A stretch of DNA of 64,000 nt from Coprinellus micaceus (Eukaryota > Basidiomycota > Agaricomycetes > Agaricales > Psathyrellaceae), in contig OX596344.1 of assembly GCA_951394405.1 (NCBI GenBank), positions 1,674,001 to 1,738,000 of the forward strand, written 5' to 3'. The position numbers were made by a program, and so were the translations under genes. Each line of letters starts with the position of its first letter. Within the stretch, counting starts at the first letter, position 1. Of this stretch, positions 20,772 to 31,456 are shown piece by piece. The notes beneath the pieces were generated by a model. It made no database searches and was not told where the DNA came from. It saw only the letters and a program-made list of their open reading frames with translations.

Positions 20772-22613
20772 ATGGCAACAACGAAGCCCATACTCTCGGT
20801 GCCAACCCTCCAATTCGACGCCACGCAGGCCATACTGGGGGCATACTACCCTATCGCTCAGGTTGCGTCACATCCCTCGGCACAGGTGCCCTTGCATCCT
20901 GCGGCTCCAGGGCTCCGCATACCCGACGCACTTCTTCCTCTTCCCAGAGATCCTGTCCCAGTACCTCTTCCCGTCCCCTCTCCAACGCGCTCGTTCTGGA
21001 CCCACGGAGAACCTGACGCGAATCCGCTTGCTCGTGAGGGCAGCGATGGAGAACTCACGACTGACGCGGATGTGTGCGTCATTGGGAGCGGTATTACTGG
21101 GATGGGGGCTGTGTGGCATCTCGTAGAGGGCCTGGAGGAGTTGGGAGAGAAGAAGAGGGTCGTCGTACTCGAAGCTAGGGATTTCTGTGAGTGGTACTGC
21201 TCCGGATCCCCAGCTCCCACGGTTGAGAGAAGATGCCCCCTTTGCAGGTTCGGGAGCCACAGGTCCGTATCCTCGCCCAGCATTGCCTGCACAGTTATTT
21301 GACGCGGCGCCTACACAGGGAGGAATGGTGGGCATCTCACGTCGAACCTGTTCCTCGACTTCCAGCGGAAGCGAGCACTGTATGGCACCGAGGACGCTGT
21401 TCGCGCGTCGCACCTCGAGAGTCATGTTACCCAATCCCTACTCGACCTGATAAAGAGTAACAATGCATCTGAAGATGTTGACCTACAGCAAGACGGGCAT
21501 ATCACCCTGCTATTCACGCCGGAAGAGGAGGTTCAAGCGCGTGCAGACTTTGTAGCTGCGAAAGAGGCAGGCGTGCAAGGGTTGGATACGGTACGGTTCA
21601 TTGATGCTGAGACCATGAACAAGGTACAACCCCATCGCCCAATCCGAATGAACAACAGTGCTGAACCTGTAACTGGTATGATAGACCCGAGGGACACCTT
21701 ACCCCGGAATCTATGGCCCCGGCAACAATCTCTGGCCGCTCAAGCTGATGACGAAGGCTTTCCGCCTCGCGCAGTCCTCCTCGCCGAAGGTGGAAGTTGT
21801 CCTGCACACGCACACTCCAGTAACCGCCGTTCATTCTGCGCATGAATCTAACTCCAACGTGGCCCGAAGATACGCCCTGGAGACGCCAAGAGGGACGGTC
21901 CAATGCGACACCGTCATCCACGCAACGAACGCCTATGCCAACGCGCTTATTGATCCTGTGACGAGTGGAGTACGCGTTGTACCCACGCGCGGGCAGGTCA
22001 CTGCCGTGCGGCCGACTGCAGAAGGGTCGGCTCCAACCACGATCAAGGGCGGGTGGGGTGCGAACGAGGGGTTCGAGTACTGGTTCCCTCGACCTTTGAA
22101 ACGTCAAGACGAAGCGCAGCTCATAATCCTGGGCGGTGGAAGGGAAGTCGCTTCTCCTCAATACGAGTTCTACGAAGCCGACGATGGGAAAGTGAACGAG
22201 AGTGTGGGGAGTGCATTGAGGAAATTCTTGCATGGGGTGTATCCTGAAAGTATACAGGAGGTGAATGCGGAGTGGGAGTGGTCGGGTATTATGGGATTTA
22301 CGCCTACAGGAGACCCATTTGTACGTATTTCTCTCCCCGTACCACGCTGTTTCGTCCCTTGGGTCTTACAGGTGTTATTGTAGGTGGGCCGCTTGAAAGG
22401 CGAAGGCGGAGGGCAGTACATCGCTGCTGGATTCAGTGGGCACGGAATGCCCCGTGCTTGGGGATGGTACGTTTCCAAGATGATTTTATGTCAGTACGAC
22501 GCTAACTGACGCCCAATAGTGCTGAAGCTATCGCCGGAATAATCCTCGCAGATTTGAAGGGTGAGGAGTGGGTTTCTCCAGAATGGATACCGAAGCATTA
22601 TTTGCTATCTTGA
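20772..22613 (+). CDS. FAD-dependent oxidoreductase (DAO family)
   Basis: Six exons (20772-21186, 21248-21262, 21319-21623, 21685-22320, 22384-22466, 22520-22613) join in phase to 515 residues. After a Pro-rich N-terminus, the Rossmann dinucleotide site VCVIGSGITG lies at about 101-110, followed by VVVLEARDF and CSGATGRNGGHLTSN, the conserved substrate/FAD segment. The middle carries GIYGPGNNLWPLKL and VIHATNAYANAL. The C-terminus has FTPTGDPFVGRL and YIAAGFSGHGMPRAW, the usual FAD-closing motif of DAO proteins. These enzymes oxidise amines or amino acids to imines with FAD; the substrate here is unknown. Exon 2 is only 15 nt and encodes the CSGAT turn. Confidence 0.82.
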
Positions 22614-22819
22614 ACTTGATCAAATGTACCGGTAGCATATAAAAGGTGTAACGTTAGTGGCAGAAGCGGTCAAGTTGGCCTCCAACGGGCGCTTACACGT
22701 ACAATTCGTGGGAAACACGTGCACTAGTGACACTCCGCTGAAGACTGACGCTGTGGGCTCTTGCCAACGTTCCCCTCCACCTCTATTCCACTCTGACTTC
22801 CAAGCTCACACCCGTTAGC

Positions 22820-25372
22820 ATGTCGAATCTACCAAGCGAGCGAGTGGATCTACAGGTGTCCGGGGATGGAGCAACCGTCTTCCCAAACGCAGGCAACTGG
22901 CAAGTCGGCCAGTTGAACATCGCTAATAGCGGTGCCGCGAGCCCTGGTTCGTCTGCAGTGTTTCTTGTACGGTCCATCCTTGTCTCATCGCAGATGCGTA
23001 GACCTTTTGACCCTGTTGGACCCAATCATCGATGCGTCGCATACCCGCGATCGAAGGATCTCCCCGCCAAACTCGGCATGCCTCCCCGGAACTAGGAAAC
23101 GGGTCTTACAGAGGATCCAATCTTGGATGGACAGCAGCGTCCTGCTCAACAATCCACATTGTATGTGGGTCTATGGCTACGCAGGGTGCGGCAAGTCCGC
23201 TATTGCACAAGAAATTGCGGAGTACTATTCGAGGAAGGGTAGGTTGGTGGCGAGTTTTTTCTTCTTTCGCGGGTCGGGCGACAGAAGCAGGACCCTGAGA
23301 TTCGCCCGGACGGTAGCCTCCCAAATTGCAGGTACGGCTCCTGCAACGGCGCCTCTCATTCGTGCCGCCATAGCAGCAAATCCTGGCTTGCTCACGACGG
23401 CCACCTCCTTAAGCGCCCAATTTGAGCATATGATTTACCGACCGATGAATGCCGTCAAGTGGGCCGGAATGGCAGCAGCTCTTCGCCATGGTCCATTCCT
23501 CATCATCCTTGATGGCCTCGACGAATGTGAGGACAACGAAGAGATCACTGCATTTGTCCAGCATATGATCGATTTCTTCGACAAAAACCCTCGCACCCCC
23601 CTGCGAATTCTCATCACTAGCCGGGTGGAAGGCCACATCCACCAGCAACTTCATTCCTCGAAGCAAGTCCGACTAATGAATCTCGTCGACCATACTTCGA
23701 AAGCCGACATCTCGACCGCGCTTGACGTTGCTATTGCGGATGCAACAAGGAACCGCATCCTCACCGCCTGCGGGCCCGATTGGCTTACACCCGAAAATAG
23801 GCAGAAGCTAATCGAACATATCGGGGGATCATTCATTTTCATGACCACCATCATCCGATTCCTGTTTGACATGCACAGCAAGGACGGACTCACCCCAATC
23901 GAACGACTCCCCCTCGCCCTCAACATGAATCCAGGCTTCGACGGACTTTACAAATCCATCCTACGAGGCCCCCAAGCATTCCCTCACTTTCTCGACATCG
24001 TCAGCAGCGTAGCCCTCGCGCAGGAGCCGCTGTCCATTGCCCAAATTGCCGACCTCATCGATGCCAAAGTCGTGTACGTTGTCAACGTCCTTGTCAAGCT
24101 TCACGCGATTGTCCAGGTCCCAGGCGATGATTTCACCCCCATCACCCTGTGGCACACTTCCCTCCGTGACTTCCTTACCTCCGAGGCTCGTTCAGGTATA
24201 TTCCATGCCGGTCCAAAACACCATGCGCGCCTTGCCCTCAGATGCATTGAGCTTGCGATAAACCCAATGTCCACACCTCCTTCCCCAGCAGAGGAATATG
24301 CACAGCGCTATGCGGTGGTCCACTGGGGGGAGTCGCTTGGGCAAGTTGGGGATCTGCTGGACGGGATGGTATCTGTTGTTGGCGCGGATCTACACGGGCC
24401 TCTGGACCCCCTCCAAGAAGGACAGCTTCCCGATGTACAGCAAACTCCTGGAACGGTGTTAAGGCCTTCTGACTACTTTGCCTTTGTGGTCCTTGGGATC
24501 CAACGCTTCATTAAGTTCAGAGATTCCGATGGAACATTCAGCCTGCTGGGTCGAGGCCCGAATGTACCAGATCAAATCATGCTCGTGTTTTGGCCAAATC
24601 TCCTTGCCAAGGCCGTCCAGGAAGACCCGTTTAATCCCGCTTTCAACTATGTCAACCCAACTCGGGTTCAAATCACGGGAGTGTGTACAGAAGAAGGCTG
24701 GGATGACTTGACCGAGTGTTCGTCCACCTTGTCTGCCGCGGTGGCTAAAGTGGAACTTGCTCGCAACATCATTTACTCGGACCTTGGTTGGGAGGTGAGT
24801 GTTCGTGTAGTCAGCGCTATGTCACCGTCGGGGCGGATATTAATCTATGCGACATTTTTATGTTCTCTTTCCCCTCAGACTTCGTCACAGGCGACATACG
24901 ACAGTGTGCCTATGCTTCTCGACTGGCCGAATGGCGGGTGGATCAGGTCAAATAACCCTGGGATCCGGTGGGCGGTCACGGATGTTTTTAAATTCAGAAC
25001 AGTGCGTCGAAACGTTTCCATGATAGTCTCGTTATCAATCGCTTTCTCTTAGCATGAGGCCCACTCTGTCACTGTGTACGATGTGCTAGATGTGAGTCTT
25101 GATGATAAAGTTGCCGGCACGGTTGTACTTCGTCGAAACTAACTGTAAACACATAGGCTATCGAGGAGTTTCTTGTGCATGAAGGAAACCCCCGACCTAA
25201 GGTCCAGGTATTGAACCGGGAACCCGTTGGTACGCCATTAGTCGATGGTCAGAGCCATGAAACACCGGACAGGGATGAGGCATATTCCCTTCTGTCCCGA
25301 CCTGCCTTTGGTGGCGCGGCCGAATGCTTTACGGATGCAGGTGTTGCAGGGGTGGGCGAAGGGGGTTCTTAG
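22820..25372 (+). CDS. NACHT-domain STAND protein (intact)
   Basis: Exons 22820-22946, 23002-24794, 24879-25001, 25053-25091 and 25157-25372 join to 765 residues. Exon 1 encodes a 42-residue N-terminus (SGDGATVFPNAGNWQVGQLN). The NACHT NTPase follows: Walker A GYAGCGKSAIAQ at about 101-112, Walker B PFLIILDGLDEC at about 207-218, sensor-like ILITSRVEGHIHQ. A winged-helix-like module follows (EPLSIAQIADLIDAKVVYVV...ITLWHTSLRDFLTSEARSGIF). The C-terminus (LLDWPNGGWIRSN...IRWAVTDVF..HSVTVYDVLDAIEEFLV) resembles the DUF6699-type domain of agaricomycetes, a tentative match. Fungal STAND proteins act as intracellular switches in incompatibility and immune-like responses. A near paralogue follows 375 bp downstream. 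Confidence 0.8.
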
Positions 25373-25746
25373 GAGGGTTGAAAGGTTCATGATGTCCACG
25401 ACATGTATGATCCTAAACACATAACCAAAGCCTTCGAATAAACAGATCGGTTCGCTCAGTTCTACCTTATTGTCTTCACTTCCAGTTCAACCAAGAATCA
25501 ATAAATATCTGCTTTAGCGCCCGCAAAAGCCCCTCGCATGGATGTACTCGGCTCCGCAAGAAAACGATGAAGGGAAAGGGTAAGTATGTAAGAAACGGTA
25601 GCCTGCGACGGGCGCTTACTCCTGACCAGCCACAAATCGTGGGAAGCACATACACTGCAGTGGATATAGCACGGTCCTCTGAACAGCTTTCTGCTCTTGA
25701 CGCTCTCCTCCACCATCCCGGCCTAGCTGACCTCTCCCGATCCCGC
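25373..25746. other. Spacer between tandem NACHT genes
   Basis: 374 bp with no gene; it probably carries the promoter of the second copy. The last 60 bp are similar to the region before the first copy. Confidence 0.4.
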
Positions 25747-28585
25747 ATGTCAGATCGACCAAACAAGCAGGCGGACCTTCAGGTTTCCAGGGATGGAGCA
25801 GTCATCTTCCCAAACGCAGGCAACTGGCAAGTCGGTCAGCTGAGCATCGTTAACAACGGTCCCGCGAGCCCAGGTTCGTCTACAGTGATTCCCATATGAT
25901 GATATACCCCGACTCACAGTAGATCCTCAGATCTTTTGACCCTGCTGAACCCAATTCTCGATGCGTCACATACACGTGATCGTAAAATTTCGGATTTCCC
26001 CTCCAAACTCAGCATGCCTCCCTGAAACCAGAAAAGGGGTTCAACAGCTGATTCACTCTTGGATGAACAACACCGTCCTTCTCAGCAACCCACATTGTAT
26101 GTGGGTCTACGGCTACGCAGGTTGCGGCAAGTCCGCCATTGCTCAAGAGATTGCGGAGTACTATTCCAGGAAAGGCAGGTTGGCGGCGAGCTTCTTCTTC
26201 TTTCGAGGATCAGGCGATAGGAGCAGGACTTCGAGGTTCGCTCGCACGGTGGCCAGCCAAGTTGCAGGTGCGATTCCTGCAACAGCGCCTCTCATTAGCG
26301 CCGCCATAACAGCACATCCTGGGATCCTGACGACAGCAACCTCCCTGAGTGCTCAGTTCGAGCATCTGATCTACAGGCCGATCAAAGCCATCCAGTGGGA
26401 CAGAATTGCCGCAGCTCTCCGCCGTGGCCCATTCCTCATTGTCATCGATGGCCTCGACGAGTGTCAAGACAGTGAGGAGATTGCCGCCTTCATCCAACGC
26501 ATGATCGATTTCTTCAACAAGAATCCTCATGTCTCCTTGCGAATTCTCATCACCAGCCGGGTAGAAGGCCACATTCATCAATAACTTCATTCCTCGAAAC
26601 AAGTGCGGCTCATAAATCTCGTCGACCATACTTCCGACGCCGACATCTCTGCTGCACTGGATGTTGCTATCGCAGAGGCAGAGAGGAACCGTATTTTCGC
26701 CGCCTGTGGAACCGGGTGGTTTACACATGAACACAAGCAGAAGCTCCTCGAGCATATCGGCGGATCGTTCATTTTCATGATCACAATCATCCGATTCCTG
26801 TTCGATGTGCGCAGCAAGGACGGACTTACCCCGATTGAAAGACTTCCCCTTGCCCTCAACATGAATCCAGGCTTCGACGAACTTTACAGGTCCATCCTAC
26901 AGGGCCCCCATCAATTCCCCCACTTTCTCGACGTTATCACCAGCATTGCCCTTGCGAAAGAGACGCTGTCCATTGCTCAAATTGCGGACCTCACCGACGT
27001 CAAGACCGTGTACGTTGTCAATGTCCTTGTCAGCCTCCATGCGATTATCCAGGTTCCCGGGGATGACCACACCCCTATCACGCTCTGGCACACCTCCCTC
27101 CGCGACTTCCTTACCTCTCCAACTCGCTCGGGTGAGTTCTATGCCCATCCAACCCATCATGCGCGCCTCACCCTGAGGTGCATAGATCTTGCGGCGTCAA
27201 CACAACCAGCTTCCGCGGGGGGTCCCCCTGCAGTTCTCTATGCCAAGCGGTACATCTGGGACCACTATCGGGAATTCGTGCGCTCCATCGATGATGTAGA
27301 TGATGCAGGGAGGCGGGGATTACAGCTTCCTGACGACAATCTTCTGGAGAGAGATCCCGAAGGCGCCAGGGATACGCTTTACAGGGCAATTCTCGGTATC
27401 TCACATGGAGCCCCTCATTTCCTCGAAATAGTCACCGCCGTCGTGTCAATGCAGGAGCCAGTATCCGTTGCACAGTTGGCAGACCTCCTCGATATCGAAG
27501 CTACTAGCGTCCTCGATGTTCTGAAGAGTATACGAACGATTGTTCAGGTCCCTGAAGCTCATAACGGCCCTCCCATTCGGCTTCGGCACACCTCCTTCTG
27601 TGAATTTCTTCTGTCCGAAAGTCGTTCGGGTCCCTTCTTTGCGCATTCAAAACATCACCGCCGCCTCGCCTTCCGATGCGTTGACATCGCACTGCACCCT
27701 AGGCCATGGCTGGGTCGACCCGCCTTTGGCTATGCCATGAAGTACGTTTGGGATTACTGTAGGGCGTTCGTGAGCATCCCAAGCAGTGATGATGGGGGCC
27801 GAGACGCCTGCAACGAATTGCTCGCCCATATACAACCTTTCAAGGCCCTCTTCCTCGACCAAGCGCCGGAAGACATCAGGGACAGGATTTACACATCGAC
27901 CATGATGAGCTCGCAACACATTCCCCACATCCATGACGTCGTCGCCACCATCGTATTGGCACAGTAGCCGCTCTCCTGTTGTGAAATCGCGGACCTTACC
28001 TTGGTTGCGACGAACGAAGTCTCTCTTGTCCTCGAGGCCCTTCGCCCGATCGCCCATATAGGAGGGTCTTGTACTTCTGCCCCAATCTCCTGGCACAGCT
28101 CCCTTCGAGACTTCTTCCGCTCCGAAGGTCGTTCAGGTCCCGCCTTTGTGAGCCTAACGGGCCACAGGCGACTTGCCTACCGGTGTATATCGTTGGCCGC
28201 TCTGACAGGTGTTCCTCCGCCTCCTCCGCCGGGGCTGGAATACGCTCTGCGCTTTGCGGTGATACACTACAGGGAATTCCTAGGACAGCTATCGGAGGCA
28301 CCGATAAGTCTATTGACGGCCGAATTAAACGACATCGTTGCTCATTTGCGGGCGGTCTTCCCGAGTTACTTCCAACGTAACCAAGAGCCCTCCGATAACC
28401 TCGCTCCAGTCGCCCAGCAGACCTCCCATTCGTTATTCATCGGGATCCCACGTTTCCGCCTGCAGTCGGCTGAAACTCAGCTGATTATGGACATCCTGGA
28501 CGCCCTGCTGTATGGGCCCTGGGGGCCGATAGTCCAAATGGAACTCCTTGACTATCATGCACGAAGTGGATTAGGAGGGTGGTAA
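25747..28585 (+). pseudogene. NACHT-domain STAND protein, tandem paralogue with three breaks
   Basis: Exon 1 (25747-25873, same length as in copy 1) encodes SDRPNKQADLQVSRDGAVIFPNAGNWQVGQLS. Exon 2 starts at 25931 (DLLTLLNPILDASHTRD). Compared with copy 1 there is a 7-bp net insertion near 25,985 that shifts the frame, a CAA-to-TAA nonsense change at 26582-26584, and GAG-to-TAG at 27965-27967. Otherwise one frame continues to 28,585, with Walker A GYAGCGKSAIAQ and Walker B LIVIDGLDEC intact. After NACHT the winged-helix-like module occurs three times, about 500 bp apart (starts near 26,960, 27,455 and 27,967), where copy 1 has one. The copy-1 C-terminal domain is absent. Confidence 0.8.
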
Positions 28586-29774
28586 AGCCAGCTGATCCAG
28601 AGGACGAGGGACGGGAAACATGTATCGAGTATGGTATGGGTTCGCATAATCAGACACTGTTTCCCTCCCCCCTGCCACTTCCGAGACCACCATAACGCTT
28701 TATATATTCCACTACATACCTAACATACGTGGTTTACTCTCGCACTTTCATTCTGCTTTGCCACCCCCTCCCCTCCGACCGATATTCGCTCCAGTAGACC
28801 CCCGTTGAACGTTGAAACTCGGAACCATAGTACAATCGCCTGCCCGTCCTCTTTAGTTTACGACCTGCAAGAATGTGTACTTATATCTCGTGCCCTTTTG
28901 CATGTCAGAGATCTCCCCTTGGAGTCACATGTTGATGAGGGTGATAAGCGCTGATGTTTCTTATTTAAGCGCCCGTCCGGTGTTCCGAAACTGCCGTTCT
29001 GATCAGGCAAGTTTGCTAAGAATCCATGTCCGGTGATATGGGTGATGCCCTTGGTTGAACCCTGCCACTGTAGTACGTATTTGTAACTCTGGAGACGAAC
29101 TGGATCTGCACGCCGTACGAACGGCTGGTGGGATCGCGCTCATGGCGGTCCATCTCTCACGAACGAACACACCTCGAGTTCCTTGTGCAAGCGCCTGGGT
29201 TGTCCGACGTTATCTTGGTCTGTCGGTTCTACATAGCGCCGTGCCCAGCTTACCTTTGCGAACGTGAAGGCGGGCCTACGGATGTTGAGGATGTGAGGCA
29301 TTCGCTAGGGGTTGGATCCAGCGTTGAGAGGCGTCAGCTTTCATGGGCCTGTGGCCGTGTTCCTTCGTGTTATGGACCCAGTCCAGCTCCGTAATTGGAA
29401 CGCAAAGCGAAGCACGGCACTGGAGAAACACCAACTCGTTCGTTCACCCAAGCTCTCTCGTTATCAGGAAATAAATATTCGAAGCAGATTGGACTCTATC
29501 CAATTTCGACCGTGCAAGATATGGTAGGAGGAAAGGGTAAGTAGGTGAGAAAAGGTGGGTAAGTCAAGTGGTATCAATCGGTATTAAACGTTCGGGTTAG
29601 TATCTCCTTCTCCTCTCCACCCCCTCTTCCATCTTCCTTCACCCCTCTTCCGTCTTCCCTCGCCCGCCTCGCGCGTCACACCTCACGCTCGTCCCCACCA
29701 CCTCTTATCCAAACACCAAGCAAACAAAACATAGAAACAAAGCAAGAAAGAGAAAAGGAAAGCGGGAAGGCGGG
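28586..29774. other. Intergenic without a recognisable gene
   Basis: About 1.2 kb between the NACHT pseudogene and the 3' end of the Rho gene. Only short frames without family resemblance. The section 29,600-29,700 is C/T-rich. Confidence 0.4.
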
Positions 29775-31161
29775 CTATACGACACAACACCGCTTCCGCT
29801 TGACGATCTTGCCCCAGCGCCCGCGCATGCTCTCGCGCAGGGCGAGGTTGAAGACGTCCTGCACGTTCGTGCCGGTCTGGGTGGGGTGGGTGGTGGTGCG
29901 AGTGGCGGGTGAGTAGAGGGAGGGAGTGGAAGAGAAGGGAAGGAGGGGAGACGAGGGAGTAAGGCGGGTGGGCGAGAGCGCGTTCGCAAGTCAACGCGTC
30001 GTGGTCGTCGAGTACACAGTCGAATATAAAGCAAAGGAAGCGAAAGATGAGCTCACAACCTCGCGTAGAGAGGAGAAGGGAAGGAGGAGACGAACCTTTG
30101 CACTGCACTCGACGTACTTGGCGCCGATTTCGCGTGCGACGGCGGAGCCTTGGTCAGGTGTTATTGGGGATTGGCCTGGGTTGGTGAGGGGGTTGAGTGT
30201 GGTATGGTGAGGAGGGGCGGTGGGGCGAGGCGAAGTTTGGGGAGGGTCGGCCAAGAAGGATGGTGATATGAGCGAGGGAGGGGTCCCAGGTGGGCCGAAG
30301 GTGGCGGAAGTGGCGGGGGCGGGGGCGGTGAGCAGGTACGAGGCGGGCGGGGAGGGAGGCGCGTGGTGGAAACGCGGTGGGTCGAGAGGGTGTGGTGGAC
30401 GGCGATACGTTGTAAAGATGGCGGGCGTGGCGAGGACGTTGACCCACGGCGGACAGGCAGGTAGGTGTTGTGGTAAGTAGAATGAAAGTGGCGGATGTTC
30501 ATAGAGGGTGCAGGGCGGCGTTGAAGGGGGCGTTAGTGAAGGGGTGGAGGTGGTTGTGCGGCGGAGGCGCGTGGTTGGAAGCGGTGAGGAGACGGCGACG
30601 CGACAAGTGGTGAGCAGGAGAAGGGCAGAGACGAGCAAGGCACGCACCCTGAGCTCCGAGCATTCTGCGCGTCTGCTCGTCCTGCCTGAGATCCGTCTTT
30701 GTGCCGACGAGGATGAGGGGCGTGTTTTCGCAGAAATGCGCCACCTCGGGGTACCACTGCAAGGGAATGAGTGTCTTGTCGTTGAACAGAGTAGTGAACG
30801 GACCTTGTCCTGGACATTTGCGAGTGAAGTGGGAAAGTCGACGCTAAAGACGATGAGGATGACGTCGCTCTCTGGGTAACTCAGCGGGCGCAGCCTGTCG
30901 TACTCCTCCTGCCCCGCCGTGTCCCACAGTGCGAGCTCAACGAGCCGCCCCTCGAACTGGACCTGCGTGACGTAGTTTTCAAAGACTGTGGGGATGTAGC
31001 TCTGAGTTGGTTAGTCTTTGACACGAAATATGAAGAGAGAGGGGTACCTCGGGGAAGCGGTTCTCTGCGTAAAAGATGAGTAGGCACGTCTTGCCGCACC
31101 CACCGTCGCCCACGACTACGAGTTTGCGTTTCAGGTCCGGCCGTCGTGATGAGCTCTCCAT
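29775..31161 (-). CDS. Rho-family small GTPase, Rho4-like
   Basis: Five exons (31161-31048, 31001-30804, 30756-30648, 30175-30096, 29876-29775) join to 200 residues. G1 is GDGGCGKT (18-25), switch [11 protein letters not shown]3 [18 protein letters not shown] (from 64), G4 TKTD (123-126), G5 ECSAK (163-167). The Rho insert is [11 protein letters not shown]. The end is polybasic with a CaaX box ([11 protein letters not shown]), so it should be prenylated and membrane-bound. WYPEVAHFC and the insert favour Rho4 over Rho1 or Rho3. Fungal Rho4 works in septation and wall deposition. Introns 1-2 have the usual length (46-47 nt) but introns 3 and 4 are 472 and 219 nt. It is divergent from GPI1, 295 bp away. 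Confidence 0.87.
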
Positions 31162-31456
31162 CCTGCTTCACTCCCTGTCTTCTCTATCGTCTATTGTGTG
31201 TCGTCTGCCTGGTCGTCCGTCGTCTGTGGAACACTCCGCCTCTTGGGAGTTGGATGAAGCAGGGGGGTATAGGTGGATATCGAGAGGAAGAGGAGAACAA
31301 GAGCTTTGCGTCTCTGACGCCATCACCACCAGCCTCTCCCCCCGCACCACTCCCTCATGGCGACAACTGCCCCTATCTCTGTCACGTGGTCGTTATGCCC
31401 CTATCTTCTGGACCACCACCACCAGCTAGCGCAACCGGCTGGAAGAACGATATGTA
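31162..31456. promoter_or_regulatory. Bidirectional promoter region between RHO4-like and GPI1 genes
   Basis: 295 bp between divergent start codons. It is C/T-rich on one side and has no clear TATA box. Confidence 0.4.

Noticed and set aside
30161..30647. Pro-rich frames inside the third Rho4 intron
   Set aside because: They arise from simple C/T-rich sequence, conflict with the well-supported splice pattern, and lack domains.
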